Assembly: GCF_048544455.1 (NCBI RefSeq)
Contig: NC_133530.1
Span: 19,955,748 to 20,019,747 of the forward strand
DNA from: Silene latifolia
Lineage: Eukaryota; Streptophyta; Magnoliopsida; Caryophyllales; Caryophyllaceae
DNA: 64,000 nt
Direction of reading: 5' to 3'
In this document: one piece after another, positions 22,980-35,416 of the stretch
Position numbering within the stretch: position 1 is the stretch's first letter
Layout of the letters: each line of letters starts with the position of its first letter
Translations under genes and position numbers: made by a program
Notes under the pieces: model-generated
The model's input: only the letters and a program-made list of their open reading frames with translations
Database searches by the model: none
Told to the model about the DNA's origin: nothing

Positions 22980-25013
22980 TGTTGGAGCTGTGTCCTCCAG
23001 TTAGTGCGGATAACGTCATTGCACATACACTTGTACGGACAAGTGGGAGCTTGTTGGGGCTGGTGTCCTTTACAGGTAGTGCAAGGACTTATAAATCTCT
23101 AAAAAGATCAAAGGGTATACTTTTGTATTATAATCAGTTGGTCCACGTTTATCAATAACGGTTGGCTTGCTAGATAAGTTTGACGTTATTGTCATACAGA
23201 TGGCGGTGATCAACTGGTCCCTAAAAGTCACACTTATAGGATACGTTTGAGAGATGTGACGGTATGAAAATACAGTCATGTTGATGCCAAATTTGACTAA
23301 CCAGTTAGTCTGAGTTATTTGACTAATAATTAGTCAAAATGTGATGTTGAGATATTTTATTTAATACGAGCTGTGTCCTCCAGTTAGTGCGGATAACGTC
23401 ATTGCACATACACTTGTACGGACAAGTGGGAGCTTGTTGGGGCTGGTGTCCTTTACAGGTAGTGCAAGGACTTATAAATCTCTAAAAAAATCAAAGGGTA
23501 TACTTTTGTATTATAATCAGTTGGTCCACGTTTATCAATAACGGTTGGCTTGCTAGATAAGTTTGACGTTATTGTCATACAGATGGCGGTGATCAACTGG
23601 TCCCTAAAAGTCACACCTATAGGATACGTTTGAGAGATGTGGCGGTATGAAAATACAGTCATGTTGATGCCAAATTTGACTAACCAGTTAGTCTGAGTTA
23701 TTTGACTAATAATTAGTCAAAATGTGATGTTGAGATATTTCATTTAATACGGATTAAATAATAATGGCTAAGGCGAATTAAGCAGTTAATTCGTAAATTG
23801 AATATAAACGATTTATATTTGATTAATGTATATTGAATAAATTAATTATACGATATTGTCTTTGTCGGACATGTGTTAACATTTCAACTAATCCGTGTTA
23901 TTAGTTGATGTTTTAATTACCGATAACCGATGACAATTTATAATTAAAAACCCGTCATATACGTTTTAGCAATTCAAGTCGGATCACGAGTTTAATAAGG
24001 AGGGAGTGGAAACTTGAGGGGTAATATCCGTATAATACCCTTAAATTATAGGACTATAACGTAAATTTAATATGCAATTTATAGTCATAAACGAAAAACA
24101 ACAATGAAACGATAAAGAATAAGAATCAACCTCGGGTCCTTCGTAGTGCGGCGTAAAGAACAGAAATCAACAGAGATTTCCTCCTAATCGTTGCACCCAA
24201 GACCGTCTGAGACTATGCCCTTGTGCTAGAAATGAATTCTCTAATTGCCTTGCAATATTGAGAGAATTTGTTGTGTGAGTTTTTGGCTAGATGTGAGATC
24301 TAAAGTTTTGAGAGAAAATGTTTCTCAAAACCCTAATTATTTTTGCAAAATGACAATTAGGTTAGAAAGGAGGAGAAACTCTCCTTTTGTTCTACCCATG
24401 CTCGGTCCGTGGGTTTCATTAGGGAGGGAGTGGGCTTTCCACTTCCTCCTTATTAAACTCGTGATCCGACTTGAATTGCTAAAACGTATACGACGGGTTT
24501 TTAATTATAAATTGTCATCGGTTATCGGTAATTAAAACATCAACTAATAACACGGATTAGTTGAAATGTTAACACATGTCCGACAAAGACAATATCGTAT
24601 AATTAATTTATTCAATATACATTAATCAAATATAAATCGTTTATATTCAATTTACGAATTAACTGCTTAATTCGCCTTAGCCATTATTATTTAATCCGTA
24701 TTAAATAAAATATCTCAACATCACATTTTGACTAATTATTAGTCAAATAACTCAGACTAACTGGTTAGTCAAATTTGGCATCAACATGACTGTATTTTCA
24801 TACCGTCACATCTCTCAAACGTTACCTATAGGTGTGACTTTTAGGGACCAGTTGATCACCGCCATCTGTATGACAATAACGTCAAACTTATCTAGCAAGC
24901 CAACCGTTATTGATAAACGTGGACCAACTGATTATAATACAAAAGTATACCCTTTGATCTTTTTAGAGATTTATAAGTCCTTGCACTACCTGTAAAGGAC
25001 ACCAGCCCCAACA
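22980..25013. mobile_element. Head-to-head copia LTR palindrome
   Basis: A 2034-bp insertion in the Tat leader with TSD CAACC (22975-22979 and 25014-25018). From the left: a 383-bp segment present twice in tandem (22985-23367 and 23368-23750). It comprises the end of a copia internal region, its polypurine tract (acaagtgggagc) and the LTR start TGTTGGGGCTGGTGTCC (23052 and 23435). The LTR then runs on to about 24012. After a central 430-bp segment the same LTR sequence returns inverted (about 24440-25013), ending GGACACCAGCCCCAACA. The arms of about 575 bp are nearly identical. There is no coding gene; the three 69-codon frames in it are copies of the same LTR segment. It is probably an aberrant integration product. 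Confidence 0.85.
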
Positions 25014-25740
25014 CAACCCAACCCATTCGACCAATCGTCCCGTCTAAACGGTCCTAATTCTTATTTGGGCCTAAGGATGGATAGCGATTGACGTCATCCA
25101 TACCATGATGCTTACTCTTGTTTGTATCAAGGGCCTTCACTACTTGAGGAAATGGACTAGGAATCGGCCTTACTCTTGTTTGGCACGAGCCTCTCCACAG
25201 ACTTCGGGTTTGATGGTTCGGTATGGCAACCCACCCTTTAAACCAAAACCCTTTTAAATGCACTCAGCATCCCGTTATAATGCTTGTATAAATGTTTGTA
25301 CCTTACGTGATCACCATTTCTAAACAAAACCATGACGATTTTTTCAAAAATCAAAACCCTTTTCTTAATCAAAATTTCGAAATAGGCCTTCAATTAGCGC
25401 AAAATCCAGTCAAAACTCTGTCCATTTGTCGTGTCAAAATTCGGGCCACAAGCCCATTTCAAAACCTCACTTTGAGTCCACTCCTACAACTACACTATAG
25501 TTGACTAGGACACACATTTTCAAAAACCTTGTCTTTCTTCAAAGCTCACTCAACACAAGTGGCACACACCCACTTAACGAGTCAAAACATTTCTTCTTTT
25601 AGAAAGTGTGTTAGAATGGTCGATCGTGTTTTGATTCGTCGCCGATCTCTTATCCAGTTTTCAAGATGCCTGGATCCAGCGAAACAAACCTCCACCAACT
25701 TTAAGATGGTAATGATCGAATCCTAGCCGCGCTAGCCCAA

Positions 25741-26800
25741 ATGCAAGTTACCCAAGACCAAGTCTATGACCGCCTTGAGCTCATCGAGGGCCGTATCTAT
25801 GCCGTAGAGGGAAGGTTGCCTCCTCATGAAAGTGAAGTACTAGGTGACTATGATAATGAATCCAAGGATGAAAATCCTCTCATGGGGATGACTGTAGCTG
25901 AGAAAAGACTCCAATACTTAGAGGAGCAATTGATGTACCTTAAGGGGGATGACATTTATAGGGAGAACAATCGCAAGTACGAGGCCGTCAATTCCAAATT
26001 GCCAACCAACTTCAATATGACGGATATCCCTAAATTCAAGGGGCACGATAACCCTTTAAACCACATCCGTGCCTTCAAGGATTACATGTCTATCAAAGGC
26101 ATCAAACCCGAGATGTTCTTAAGGATATTTCCTTCATCTCTTGACACCATCCCGAAGCAATGGTTCTACTCCTTAGATCATAAGAAGGTCGCTACTTGGG
26201 AAGATGCTGAAATCGAGTTTTCTAAACAATATGCGGATAATGCCGAGATCCAAGTTAACATGCGCACTCTAGAGGTTCTTACCCAAAATGACAAAGAAGG
26301 ATTCACCGACTTCCTAAGTAGGTGGAGGAAGACTAGTACCCAACTATTTGAACGCCCGGATGAGGCTACCCTTGTGGAGAAGTTCGTGGACAATCTCAAA
26401 CCCATCTATGCCAATCATTTGAGGTACCAAAACATCAAAACTTTTAAGGACTTGACCGTACTAGGGACAAGGATTGAAGATGACATCCGTAAAGGACTCT
26501 TGTCCAAAACGGTAGGTCGAGGATATCAAGGTTCAACAAGTCGTTCATACGGCTCTACTAGCAAGATCGATGAAGTTAACCTTCTCGAGCCATCCAAGAA
26601 AAGTACCCCACCAAGGAAATTCACAAATCTTGGGGACACTTACTCCAACGCTCTAAAAAGGTTAATGAAGTAAGGCAAACTCCAACCCATTGGACCTACT
26701 CCCGAACCCCAAAGGAAATCCAAATTATGGGACGAGAACTCGTACTGTGAATACCATAGGGGCAAGGGGCACGACACAGAAAAATGCTACAAGTTGAAAA
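25741..26800 (+). CDS. Tat element gag region
   Basis: A capsid-type gag domain (Retrotrans_gag) lies at about 26010-26500, with the conserved FPSSL, WFYSL and LSRWRK segments. A zinc-knuckle-like CEYHRGKGHDTEKC motif follows at about 26745-26790. It packages the element's RNA. It belongs to the Tat element at 20414-41257, which is broken. Confidence 0.85.
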
Positions 26801-27589
26801 ACGTGCTTCAAGACATGATTGAAGATGGTCGATTGCCAATACCACCGGGAGGTAAACCCAACAACACTCAGAATCCTCTTGGAGTTCTAGTAATTACAAG
26901 TGACGAATCTACCTTAGATTGCTCACACCTCATTTCTCCAATCGAAAATGAAATCTATGCAATCAAGAATGAAGAGTTCTACTCTACTATCTCCCCTACC
27001 ATTTCCGACTTCATCATATGGGCAAGGAGTGTAGATGGGCAAGTTTGGGAGTTAGAAAATATGGTGACAACTTTACGCGATCCCAACGCAACACCCAAAG
27101 AACATGTGCCACTAATCTTCTCTCAAAATGCTACTATGCAAGAAGTAGTCACCGTGGTTGATAAACTAGTTGGCCAAATCATACGACTGGAAGATGAAAT
27201 CATGAGAATGAGAGAGCTAACTGCAATCAATGGAGTTTGGGCCGACGATGATGAGGACGAGTATCTCATTGAAAACTCCCTAGTCAAGGAAATAGTCCAA
27301 AATGGTGAAGACCAAGATGTGGACCACCTAACTCGTTCGGGTTGTCCATATCAAAGCACTACTCAAAACGGTCCAACCAACGTTGTCACACCAAATGATA
27401 ACGAAGAGGACTCCACGGACCATTTGCTCAAGCAATTACAGAAGACGAAGGCTGATCTTTCAGTCTTGCAATTAGTAGTAAGCTCATTCCCACATCGCCA
27501 AGCTTTACTGCAAGCTTTGGCCAAAATAAATGTAGCACATAACTCGACACCTGAAGATGTAGTCAACTTGGTCTTCCAAGAATCACCGA

Positions 27590-27960
27590 AGCTAAGTAAT
27601 CCTATTAACTTTCTCAGACGAAGATTGCCACCTTTTGGCGCCAGTCACAATTTAGCTCTTTACATCACTGTCATTTGTCTAAAGAAGAACGTGCCAATGA
27701 CCTTGGTAGATGATGACTCCGCGGTCAACGTCATACCCCTCAAAACGGCATACAAACTAGGCATGAAAGAGTCGGATTGGACCCCTACCAATCAAGGTGT
27801 GCGTGCATATGATGGTACACGACGAAAGGTGGTAGGACTTGTTAACCTAACCATAGCCACAGGGCCAATTGAACGAAAGGTTAACTTCCAAATAGTGGAC
27901 ATTGAAGCTTCCTTCAACATACTTCTGGGAAGGCCGTGGATTCACGCTTTCCAAAGAAGT
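27590..27960 (+). CDS. Tat element aspartic protease region
   Basis: A retropepsin-like fold is suggested by TLVDDDSAVNVIP (active-site region, in the place of the usual D-S/T-G) followed by an IVDIEASFNILLGRPW segment typical of Ty3 proteases. It would process the polyprotein. Confidence 0.7.
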
Positions 27961-29214
27961 AACATCCACCCTTCATCAAAAGATCAAGATCCCACTAAAT
28001 GGCAAAGTAGTGACGATCACTTCGTCACCCATCAAGGCAATAATCGAAAAACAGTCGAACAATCAAGTCCTTGCAGATCCCGTATACGAACTTGGGGGCT
28101 TCCAAAGTGTAAGTGTCATAGAAAGCGAGTTGGCACCCTTATACTATGATCCCTACTCCAACTTGGTGGTCAACCACATGCTCAAAACCCAGGGATACTT
28201 CCCTGGAATGCCTTTGAACCCTACCCAAAGAAACACCTTTGCACCATACAAGGAAGGCAACTCAAAGAGGATACCACTTGGACTCGGGTACAAACCCACT
28301 AAAGAAGAAGTTCTCGAAATGCTTGCTCAAGTCCAAAACCGTAAGCATGTAGGAGTTCAAATGAGACCATATCTCCCTACCTAAAATGGGTACTTCGTTC
28401 AAGAAGGAAGTCTAGAACTCTTTCACGGATTTCCCGAGCCTTGGCATTATCTCGAGAGGAAGCTAGCCGGAATCGAGATCTTTCACGATTGCTACTTTAT
28501 CCCTCCAGAAACGGTTCCTACCGTCAAAACCCGTCAAGCACCTTGCTTAGACGAGCAAGCTGTTAGCCTATTATTCGGAGAAGATCGATTTGTTAGGGCC
28601 GCGCAGGATGAGATCATTACCATGATACTTCAAGACGATCGCTTCAACCCCACCGCGTTAATCACAGAAACCAACTCAAGACAGCAGAAAGGATGGAGAA
28701 AATCAATCAAGTGGACCAACAATCAAGGAAGACTCTTCAAGCTCACCACTGGAGAAGGAGAGATGTTCAAAGGAGAACTAGAAGACGATGAGTTCGAGCC
28801 GGAGTCGGAGTCAGACTCGGAGTCTAGAGAAGTCATTAGAGAGTCTCCTCCTGTCGTCATCCCCATTTCCTTTGTTTCTCCTAGCTTAGCCTCGAGTAGT
28901 CACAGTAGTTCGGGAAATGCCCCAACCACTGTCCCTTTGCCACGACTGGCCATGGATCAGTTGGCTTCTTTGTTTCAACTCTACTCAAATTTTAATATGA
29001 ATAAATCAGGTTCTGCTTACTCTTTGTGTTATCTTGAGTGCAATTCTGTTAACGATGATACTGAGGATGACCAAGACCGGACTCGATCGAAATACCCCCC
29101 TACATAGCCAAAGAAATATTACAGGAAGAGGAAGGGGGACCAGTAATAGAGGACACCGAACCCATCAATGTAGGAACCGAACTAGAACCCCAAGAACTTA
29201 GGATAGGGACTACC

Positions 29215-30210
29215 TTGAGCTCTACCGAAAGGGCCGATTTCATAAACCTCCTAAACGAATTCAAAGACATTTTCGCTTGGTCCTACAAAGACATGCCAGG
29301 GATCTACAGAGATATCGCTGAACATAGAATTCCGATTAAGCCAGGTTTCAAACCTGTGAAACAGAAGCTTCGACGAATGAGGACAGAATGGGCTCTCAAG
29401 ATTAAAGAAGAAGTTGACAAACAATTCAAAGCCGGGTTCATCAAAGTTTCCGATTATTCTGACTGGGTAGCCAACATAGTACCTGTACCCAAAAAGGATG
29501 GGACAATCCGTGTTTGTGTTGACTTTAGGGACTTGAACAAAGAAAGTCCAAAAGATGACTTCCCTCTACCTCATATCGACATATTGGTGGACAATACTGC
29601 TGACCACGCGTTACTATCCTTCATGGATTGGTATGCGGGTTATAATCAAATCAAAATGGCCATGGAAGATATGCATAAGACCGCCTTCGTCACTCAATGG
29701 GGAACCTATTGTTATACGGTCATGCCATTTGGATTGATCAACGCCGGAGCTACATATCAACGCACCGCAACTACACTCTTACATGACATGATGCACAAAG
29801 AAGTTGAGGTATACGTAGATGACATGATTGTCAAATCCAAGGAAAGAGAGGGGCATATTGTGAACCTTCGCAAGTTCTTCGCAAGGCTACGAAAGTACAA
29901 CATGAGGCTCAATCCTCAGAAATGCACATTCGGGGTAAGATCGGGCAAGCTCCTGGGATACGTCGTTAGTCAAAGAGGTATAGAAATAGATCCTTCCAAA
30001 ATCAAAGCTCTGATCGAAATGCCACAACCTCAAACAGAAAAAGAAGTCAGAGGATTCCTGGGAAAAGTGCAGTATATAAGTCGATTCATATCGAAACTTA
30101 CGATGATTTGCGAGCCTATCTTCAAGAAGCTCAAGAAAACGGACCACACCATGTGGGATGATGATTGTCAAAAGGCATTCGACCGAATCAAAGAGATATT
30201 GGCTAAACCG
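29215..30210 (+). CDS. Tat element reverse transcriptase
   Basis: Characteristic Ty3 reverse transcriptase blocks appear in order: KKDGTIRVCVDFRDLN, FMDWYAGYNQIKM, FVTQWGTYCYTVMPFGL, and the catalytic YVDDMIVKS at about 29811-29837, followed by the thumb/connection region (LGYVVSQRGIEIDPSKI). Confidence 0.92.
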
Positions 30211-30229
30211 CCAGTGCTCATGCCACCAC

Positions 30230-31060
30230 AACGAGATCAACCTCTTGGTTTATATCTCACAGTAACCGAAACAGCCATGGGTTCCATGTTGGCTCAAACT
30301 GTAGGAAGTGAAGAAAGGGCTATCTACTACCTTAGTAAGAAGTTCCTGGAGTACGAGTGCAAATATTCACAACTCGAAAAGACATGCCTCGCTCTTGTGT
30401 GGGCAACGAAGAAGCTACGCCATTACATGCTTAGCTACTCCGTCAAAATATACTCCAAAATGGATCCAGTCAAATACCTCTTCGAGAAACCCGTCCTCAA
30501 CGGACACCTAGCAAGATGGACCCTGATGCTCTCAGAATTCGACCTCAAATACGTGCCACTGAAATTTATTAAAGGGCGAGCCGTCGCCGAGTTCTTCGCA
30601 GAAAATCCCATCAATGACGCACAAACGATAGACACTTGGTCATTTCCAGACGAGGATATACTCCAAACTGATGTAGATTCCTGGGACCTTTACTTTGATG
30701 GAGCATCAAACTTGAGAGGATTTGGAATAGGAGTGTTGCTCATTTCTCCTGAAGGCGAGCATACACCAATTGCTGTCAAACTCGACTTCGAGGTGACAAA
30801 CAACGCTGCAGAATACGAAGCTTGTCTCATTGGACTACAAGCGGCAGTAAGCTTAGGCACTAAAAACCTCCGAGTACATGGGGATTCATCACTGATCATC
30901 AACCAAGTTACAGGATCTTGGAAAATCCGAAGCGAAAGCCTCGCACCTTATCAAGGCAGAATATACCAAGTTGCCCAATTCTTTGATCACGTAACCTACC
31001 TACACCTACCTCGGGAAGAAAATAATTTGCAGACGCTCTTGCGAAACTTGCATCTTTGAT
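30230..31060 (+). CDS. Tat element dual RNase H
   Basis: The first, Ty3-type RNase H runs about 30230-30610 (AIYYLSKKFLEYECKYSQLE). A second, cellular-type RNase H begins at about 30680 (WDLYFDGASNLRGFGIGVLL), with NNAAEYEACLIGL and a VHGDSSLIINQV segment. Having both is diagnostic of the Tat lineage. Confidence 0.88.
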
Positions 31061-31149
31061 TAATATGCCAGATCACATGGTGGAAATGCCTTTGTGCATC
31101 GAACGACGGTCAGAGCCGGCTCATGTCCACCAAATCACCAATGAAGAGG

Positions 31150-32416
31150 AAATTGCGCAGGAACCCTGGTTCCAAGCAATCCTGAATTTTAAGCTTAATG
31201 GTACCTATCCACCGGATATGGAAAAGAGGGGACAACGTGCTATACGCCTACTCGCTTCCCAATATGTTCTCATGCAAGGAGAGTTATACAAAAGAACACC
31301 TCTTGGTGTAATCTTACATTGCCTTGATCATTCACAGGAGCGAAAGGTGATGGAAGAAGTCCACAACGGAGAATGCGGTCCTCACATGAGTGGGCCCATG
31401 ATGGCAAAAAAATCACACGTTTGGGGTATTATTGGACCACAATGGAATCCGATTGCATCAAATATGTAAGGCATTGCCACAATTGCCAAATCTTCGGGAA
31501 TGTACAACATGTCCCTCCTTCATTGCTCTATACAATGACGTCTCCCTGGCCATTTTCTGCATGGGGAATTGACATAATCGGGAAGATAACCCCCGGCCGG
31601 AGAGGGGAGGTCCTTTGTTTCATTCTAGTAGCAATTGACTATTTCACCAAATGGGTAGAAGCGGCTTCCTACACTAGCCTTACAGCTAAAAATGTGGCAA
31701 AGTTCATACAAAACAACATTATCTGTCGATATGGTTGCCCACATGATATCATTAGTGATAACGGATCACATTTCCAAGCTGAGACCGAGCAATTGCTAGC
31801 CAAATACAAGATTAGGCATCACCACTCTTCGCCCTATAGACCACAGACTAACGGTGCGGTAGAGGCGGCAGACAAGAATGTTGTCACGATTCTCAAGAAA
31901 ATGATTGACAACTATAGAGATTGGCCAAGCAAGATACTCTTTGCTTTGTGGGGGTATCGTACATCTGTTAGGACGCCCACTGGGGCTACTCCTTTCTATT
32001 TGACCTACGGCATGGAAGCTGTACAACCAATCGAGCTAGAAATACCATCCTTGCGTATTTTACTCGAAAGTCAAATCCCGGAAGCCGATTGGAAGAGGGA
32101 TAGATATGAAGAACTCATCCTCCTGGATGAACTTAGGCTACGCGCCTTGCATAATGTCCAAACATATCAAGCACGTATCAAACGAGCTTTCAACAAAAGG
32201 GTTAGGCCAAGGAACATCAAAGAAGGAGACTTAGTGCTTAAATCGGTTAGAGCTCTTCTACCTGTTGACCCACGAGGAAAATTCAAACCTAATTGGGCCG
32301 GACCATTTCTAGTCAAATCCATACTCCCAGGGGGTGCGGTTAGAATCACAGACCTAGACGGGAATGAGTTTTCAAACCCAACAAACCTTGACCAACTAAA
32401 ACGGTACTATGCCTAG
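31150..32416 (+). CDS. Tat element integrase
   Basis: A zinc-binding region spans about 31370-31500 (HCHNCQIFGN). The catalytic core has DIIGKITPGRRGE, ISDNGSHF and the glutamate after NGAVEA. A GATPFYLTYGMEAVQPIE block and a C-terminal region (GPFLVKSILPGGAVRI) follow, with no chromodomain, as expected for Tat elements. Confidence 0.9.
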
Positions 32417-32958
32417 AATAGGAACAAAAACGCGCCTCGCGTAACCCCACATGCCGCTCTTGTGGCACTAAATAAACGGCCCCTGGCCAAGCTGAAATAA
32501 GCTAATGTCGCTGTGCTCTTGCATTTTGACAAATTTGTCATCCTCGTATCATCAAATAAACTAAATTTGCACCTTCAGAGTAAGCAAAAGCTCATGCTTA
32601 TTTTCTAAGTTCATTACAAGCTCTTGCTTAGAACAATTATTCTTTTACATTTACTCGAACTACGCGCAAGGGTTTGATTTCATTTTTTTAAGTGAATACG
32701 TAGGCAATCCTTCACAGGATTCAACCCATTATATCTAAAATGTAAATAGAAGGACATTTGCATTGCATTTGGAATTCGACAAGGATAATAAATAGAAAAT
32801 CACAACGGTTTCATAACCATTTAACCTTTTTTATTTTCATTCTAATAATAATAGTAAGCTACATAATAAAAATAGAATAGGCTAGGATTCTAAAAACCCC
32901 ACCTTTTTATTACAACAATAAATAATAATAATAATCAAATAATAAATAAAGACTCGGG
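32417..32958. other. Spacer between integrase and antisense gene A
   Basis: Non-coding AT-rich sequence with an AATAAT-rich microsatellite at about 32918-32948. The two genes converge here. Confidence 0.5.
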
Positions 32959-33759
32959 CTATTCCTCCATCTTCCCCTTGCCCTTGTCATTCTTGTCATA
33001 TTTCTTGTCACGACCTCGAGCCGGACGCTCTTGCGCCACTTCAGACCTAATTACCAACGGTCTTTCTCGAGGCCTAGCTTTTCCATTCTTGCCAATCACC
33101 ATTTCCGCGACAAGAGTAGTCTTTGGTTTCTTCGAAGGATGAACAACTTGAAACCCGGCTTCTTCTTCTCCCTCTGTCAGATGGTTCTCCTTCTCTTTCT
33201 CTACCTCGCTCACCTTGTAGTCAATGGGCTCGCGCTTCCTCAATCTCTCGCGCTCTTCCGGAGTAGTAGCCTTTCTCCATCGCAGATAAGAGTCTGACAC
33301 CCACAAGGAATTAGCGGAGAAATTCAAGAACCACATGTTTCTTTGGGCCCATTTAATGGCCCACTCTCTTCGGCTCTCTGTAGTAAGCGCCATAGCAGTC
33401 TGCGGGACGGTATCAAGCTTCGGGATCGTCTGTTTCAGCCCAACTTGTCTCATCAGCCTTTCCGGGAAGATGCACACCAGAAAATCCAAACCAGGAATGC
33501 GCACGGACCTAGTGGGATCCAAAGAAGACACTCCAGTGACGGATTTGAGGTGCCACCATGGTACGACCCACCTAATCAAGGGACCATCGTCGCTCTTCAG
33601 CTTGTTCTTCCAGTAATCACAGACTCGGGTGAAATCCACCATGTAAAGCCTAGTCCTCATTGCAATCGAGCGGGCATGGTAAGAAAGAACATGAACTGGG
33701 GGCTCGATCAATCGGAGCCGTTCCATAAGCCAAACCTACCAAAAGCGGGTATTAGACAT

Positions 33760-33816
<57 letters not shown>

Positions 33817-34482
33817 AAAAAAAAAAAAAAAAAGAAAAATGTCTTTTACCTGCAAAATGACGGGACTTCCCAAATACGGTAGATCACGGTTGGATTTCCT
33901 ATTATCCAAGCCCAACAAGATCTCTCCTAAGCATAAACAAGCTGGGCTCCAACGCAGCTCCATTTGCTCAACAAGGCCCAGAAGACGGGGATCACCTCTC
34001 AAGTCTTCATCAACATGCCCTTGGAAGACATACACATGTAACAAGCAAAAGACAAATGCCCTCCGCCTAGCAACATGAGAAACGGTGGGGTCGGCCCTGT
34101 TGATAAATCGATCTATGAAGTCCAAAATTCTCACGCCTTTCGAGGTAACTAGACGGTCCACCTCAAGTCTAGTCAACCCAAGCAAGTCTCTAAATTTGCT
34201 CTTGTACCCTTGCGAAGTAGAAGGAATGGCAGACAAGTATTCGGGATCCCACCCACCAATAGCGGCAATTTCTTCAGGAAATGGGCAAATATCGCCTCCA
34301 GGGAACGCAAAAACATGGTAATTCGGGTCCCAATAGTCAAGACAAGCATCCAAGAATGGTTTAACAACCTTGATGAGTTTTAAACTTAACAAAGACCCAA
34401 AATTATAAGAGCCCATATCATGTTTCTCCATGTTCGAAAATTCGTTGGTCCATTCCTTCAAACGAATCTCCAAAGTATTCAT
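32959..34482 (-). CDS. Antisense gene A of the Tat element
   Basis: Two exons are predicted on the minus strand: 34482-33850 (211 codons) and 33735-32959. They join across a 114-bp intron with a clear donor (cag|gtaaaag) and acceptor (ttttggtag), and the phase is kept. The product is about 470 residues. The N-terminal domain has FPGGDICPFPEEIAAIGGWDP, which resembles the DUF7745/plant-mobile-domain-like proteins carried by plant retroelements. The C-terminus is charged and lysine-rich. The domain name is from memory and moderate; the function is unknown. A TATA box lies 88 bp upstream of the start. The intron is almost entirely oligo-T on this strand. Confidence 0.7.
33760..33839. repeat. Poly(A) tract, about 80 bp
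   Basis: Nearly uninterrupted A residues on the plus strand. Read in antisense this is a poly-T tract filling the intron of antisense gene A. Confidence 0.95.
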
Positions 34483-34569
34483 GATAAAAAAAATTATTTT
34501 GAGAATTTTATGTAATTAGACGAAGAAGAGACGAAAGATTTGTGTGAATAAAAGCTCCATCGACGTTTC

Positions 34570-34577
34570 TATTTATA
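34570..34577 (-). promoter_or_regulatory. TATA box of antisense gene A
   Basis: On the minus strand agtataaatag, identical over 11 bp to the LTR promoter context at 20978-20988. It lies 88 bp before the start codon at 34482. A GACGCAGC/GCTGCG module lies just upstream of it (34612-34663). Confidence 0.65.
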
Positions 34578-34665
34578 CTAATTTCTGTTTCCAAAAATCC
34601 GTCAGAGCAGAACACCGGTGCTGCGCCTCTTCAAAGGGACGCAGCTCATGCTGCCCTCTTCCTCA

Positions 34666-35410
34666 GCCTCACTTCTGTGATTTTCCGCGTTGGATCTTTC
34701 CTAATTCCATGACAAATAATTTCCTATTCCTACGGGTTATTATTTTGGTAAATACGTGAAGATTACCATGTTTCAGGTTTCCTAATTTCGCAGGCACGCA
34801 TTTAGAGGCGACATCGACATTTTCGCCATTTTACCACACTCGCACATTTTCATTTTAGGAAATAATTTTCATTCTCATTTTAGGAAATAATGTTCGTTTT
34901 AATTCATTTCAATTTTACATTTCTCATTTAACTCATTTATTTTAGAAAATAATTTTCAATTTACCGAATTCCAACATTTATACATTAATTTCAATTTCTT
35001 AATTTCATTTCTACATTTCTAACTTATATATTTCTGTTTTTTTTCTTTTTTTAGGGGTAACCCTCCCTACCGTCCGGTCATTTCCGGCAAATTTTTTGCA
35101 TTTTTGCATTTTTTTTTTGCATCTTTTGAGTCACTCGTTTTGCGCTAATTAAGGCCATATGTATACATAAATGTATGTTTTGCGTGTTTTCTATGTAAAT
35201 TTCGGCAGCATGACGGCGTAAACCGTCATCTACCAAACCTGTTCAAAGCTAACCTGCAGATACAAACAACACAACCCAGCAGCAAGGCTCTCAAGCCATC
35301 TTATATACACCAAACAAGGGAAGTGTACAACAAACTGGGGGCTCTCGCCCCAAACAAAGTCCAAAAATGTCCAAAATCAACGTCCAAATGTGCAAGTCTA
35401 CAAAAGCTAC
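34666..35410. other. Spacer between antisense genes A and B
   Basis: T-rich, non-coding. It contains several runs of the form ttttaggaaataattttc. No further gene is seen. Confidence 0.4.
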
Positions 35411-35416
35411 ACAAAA

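Noticed and set aside
23070-24995. Three copies of a 69-codon frame with near-identical protein
   Set aside because: All are the same LTR segment of the palindromic insertion, repeated and inverted; identity comes from the DNA duplication, with no domain or promoter context.
33343-33882. Plus-strand frame with a long lysine run
   Set aside because: It is the sense shadow of antisense gene A, extended only by the poly(A) tract.
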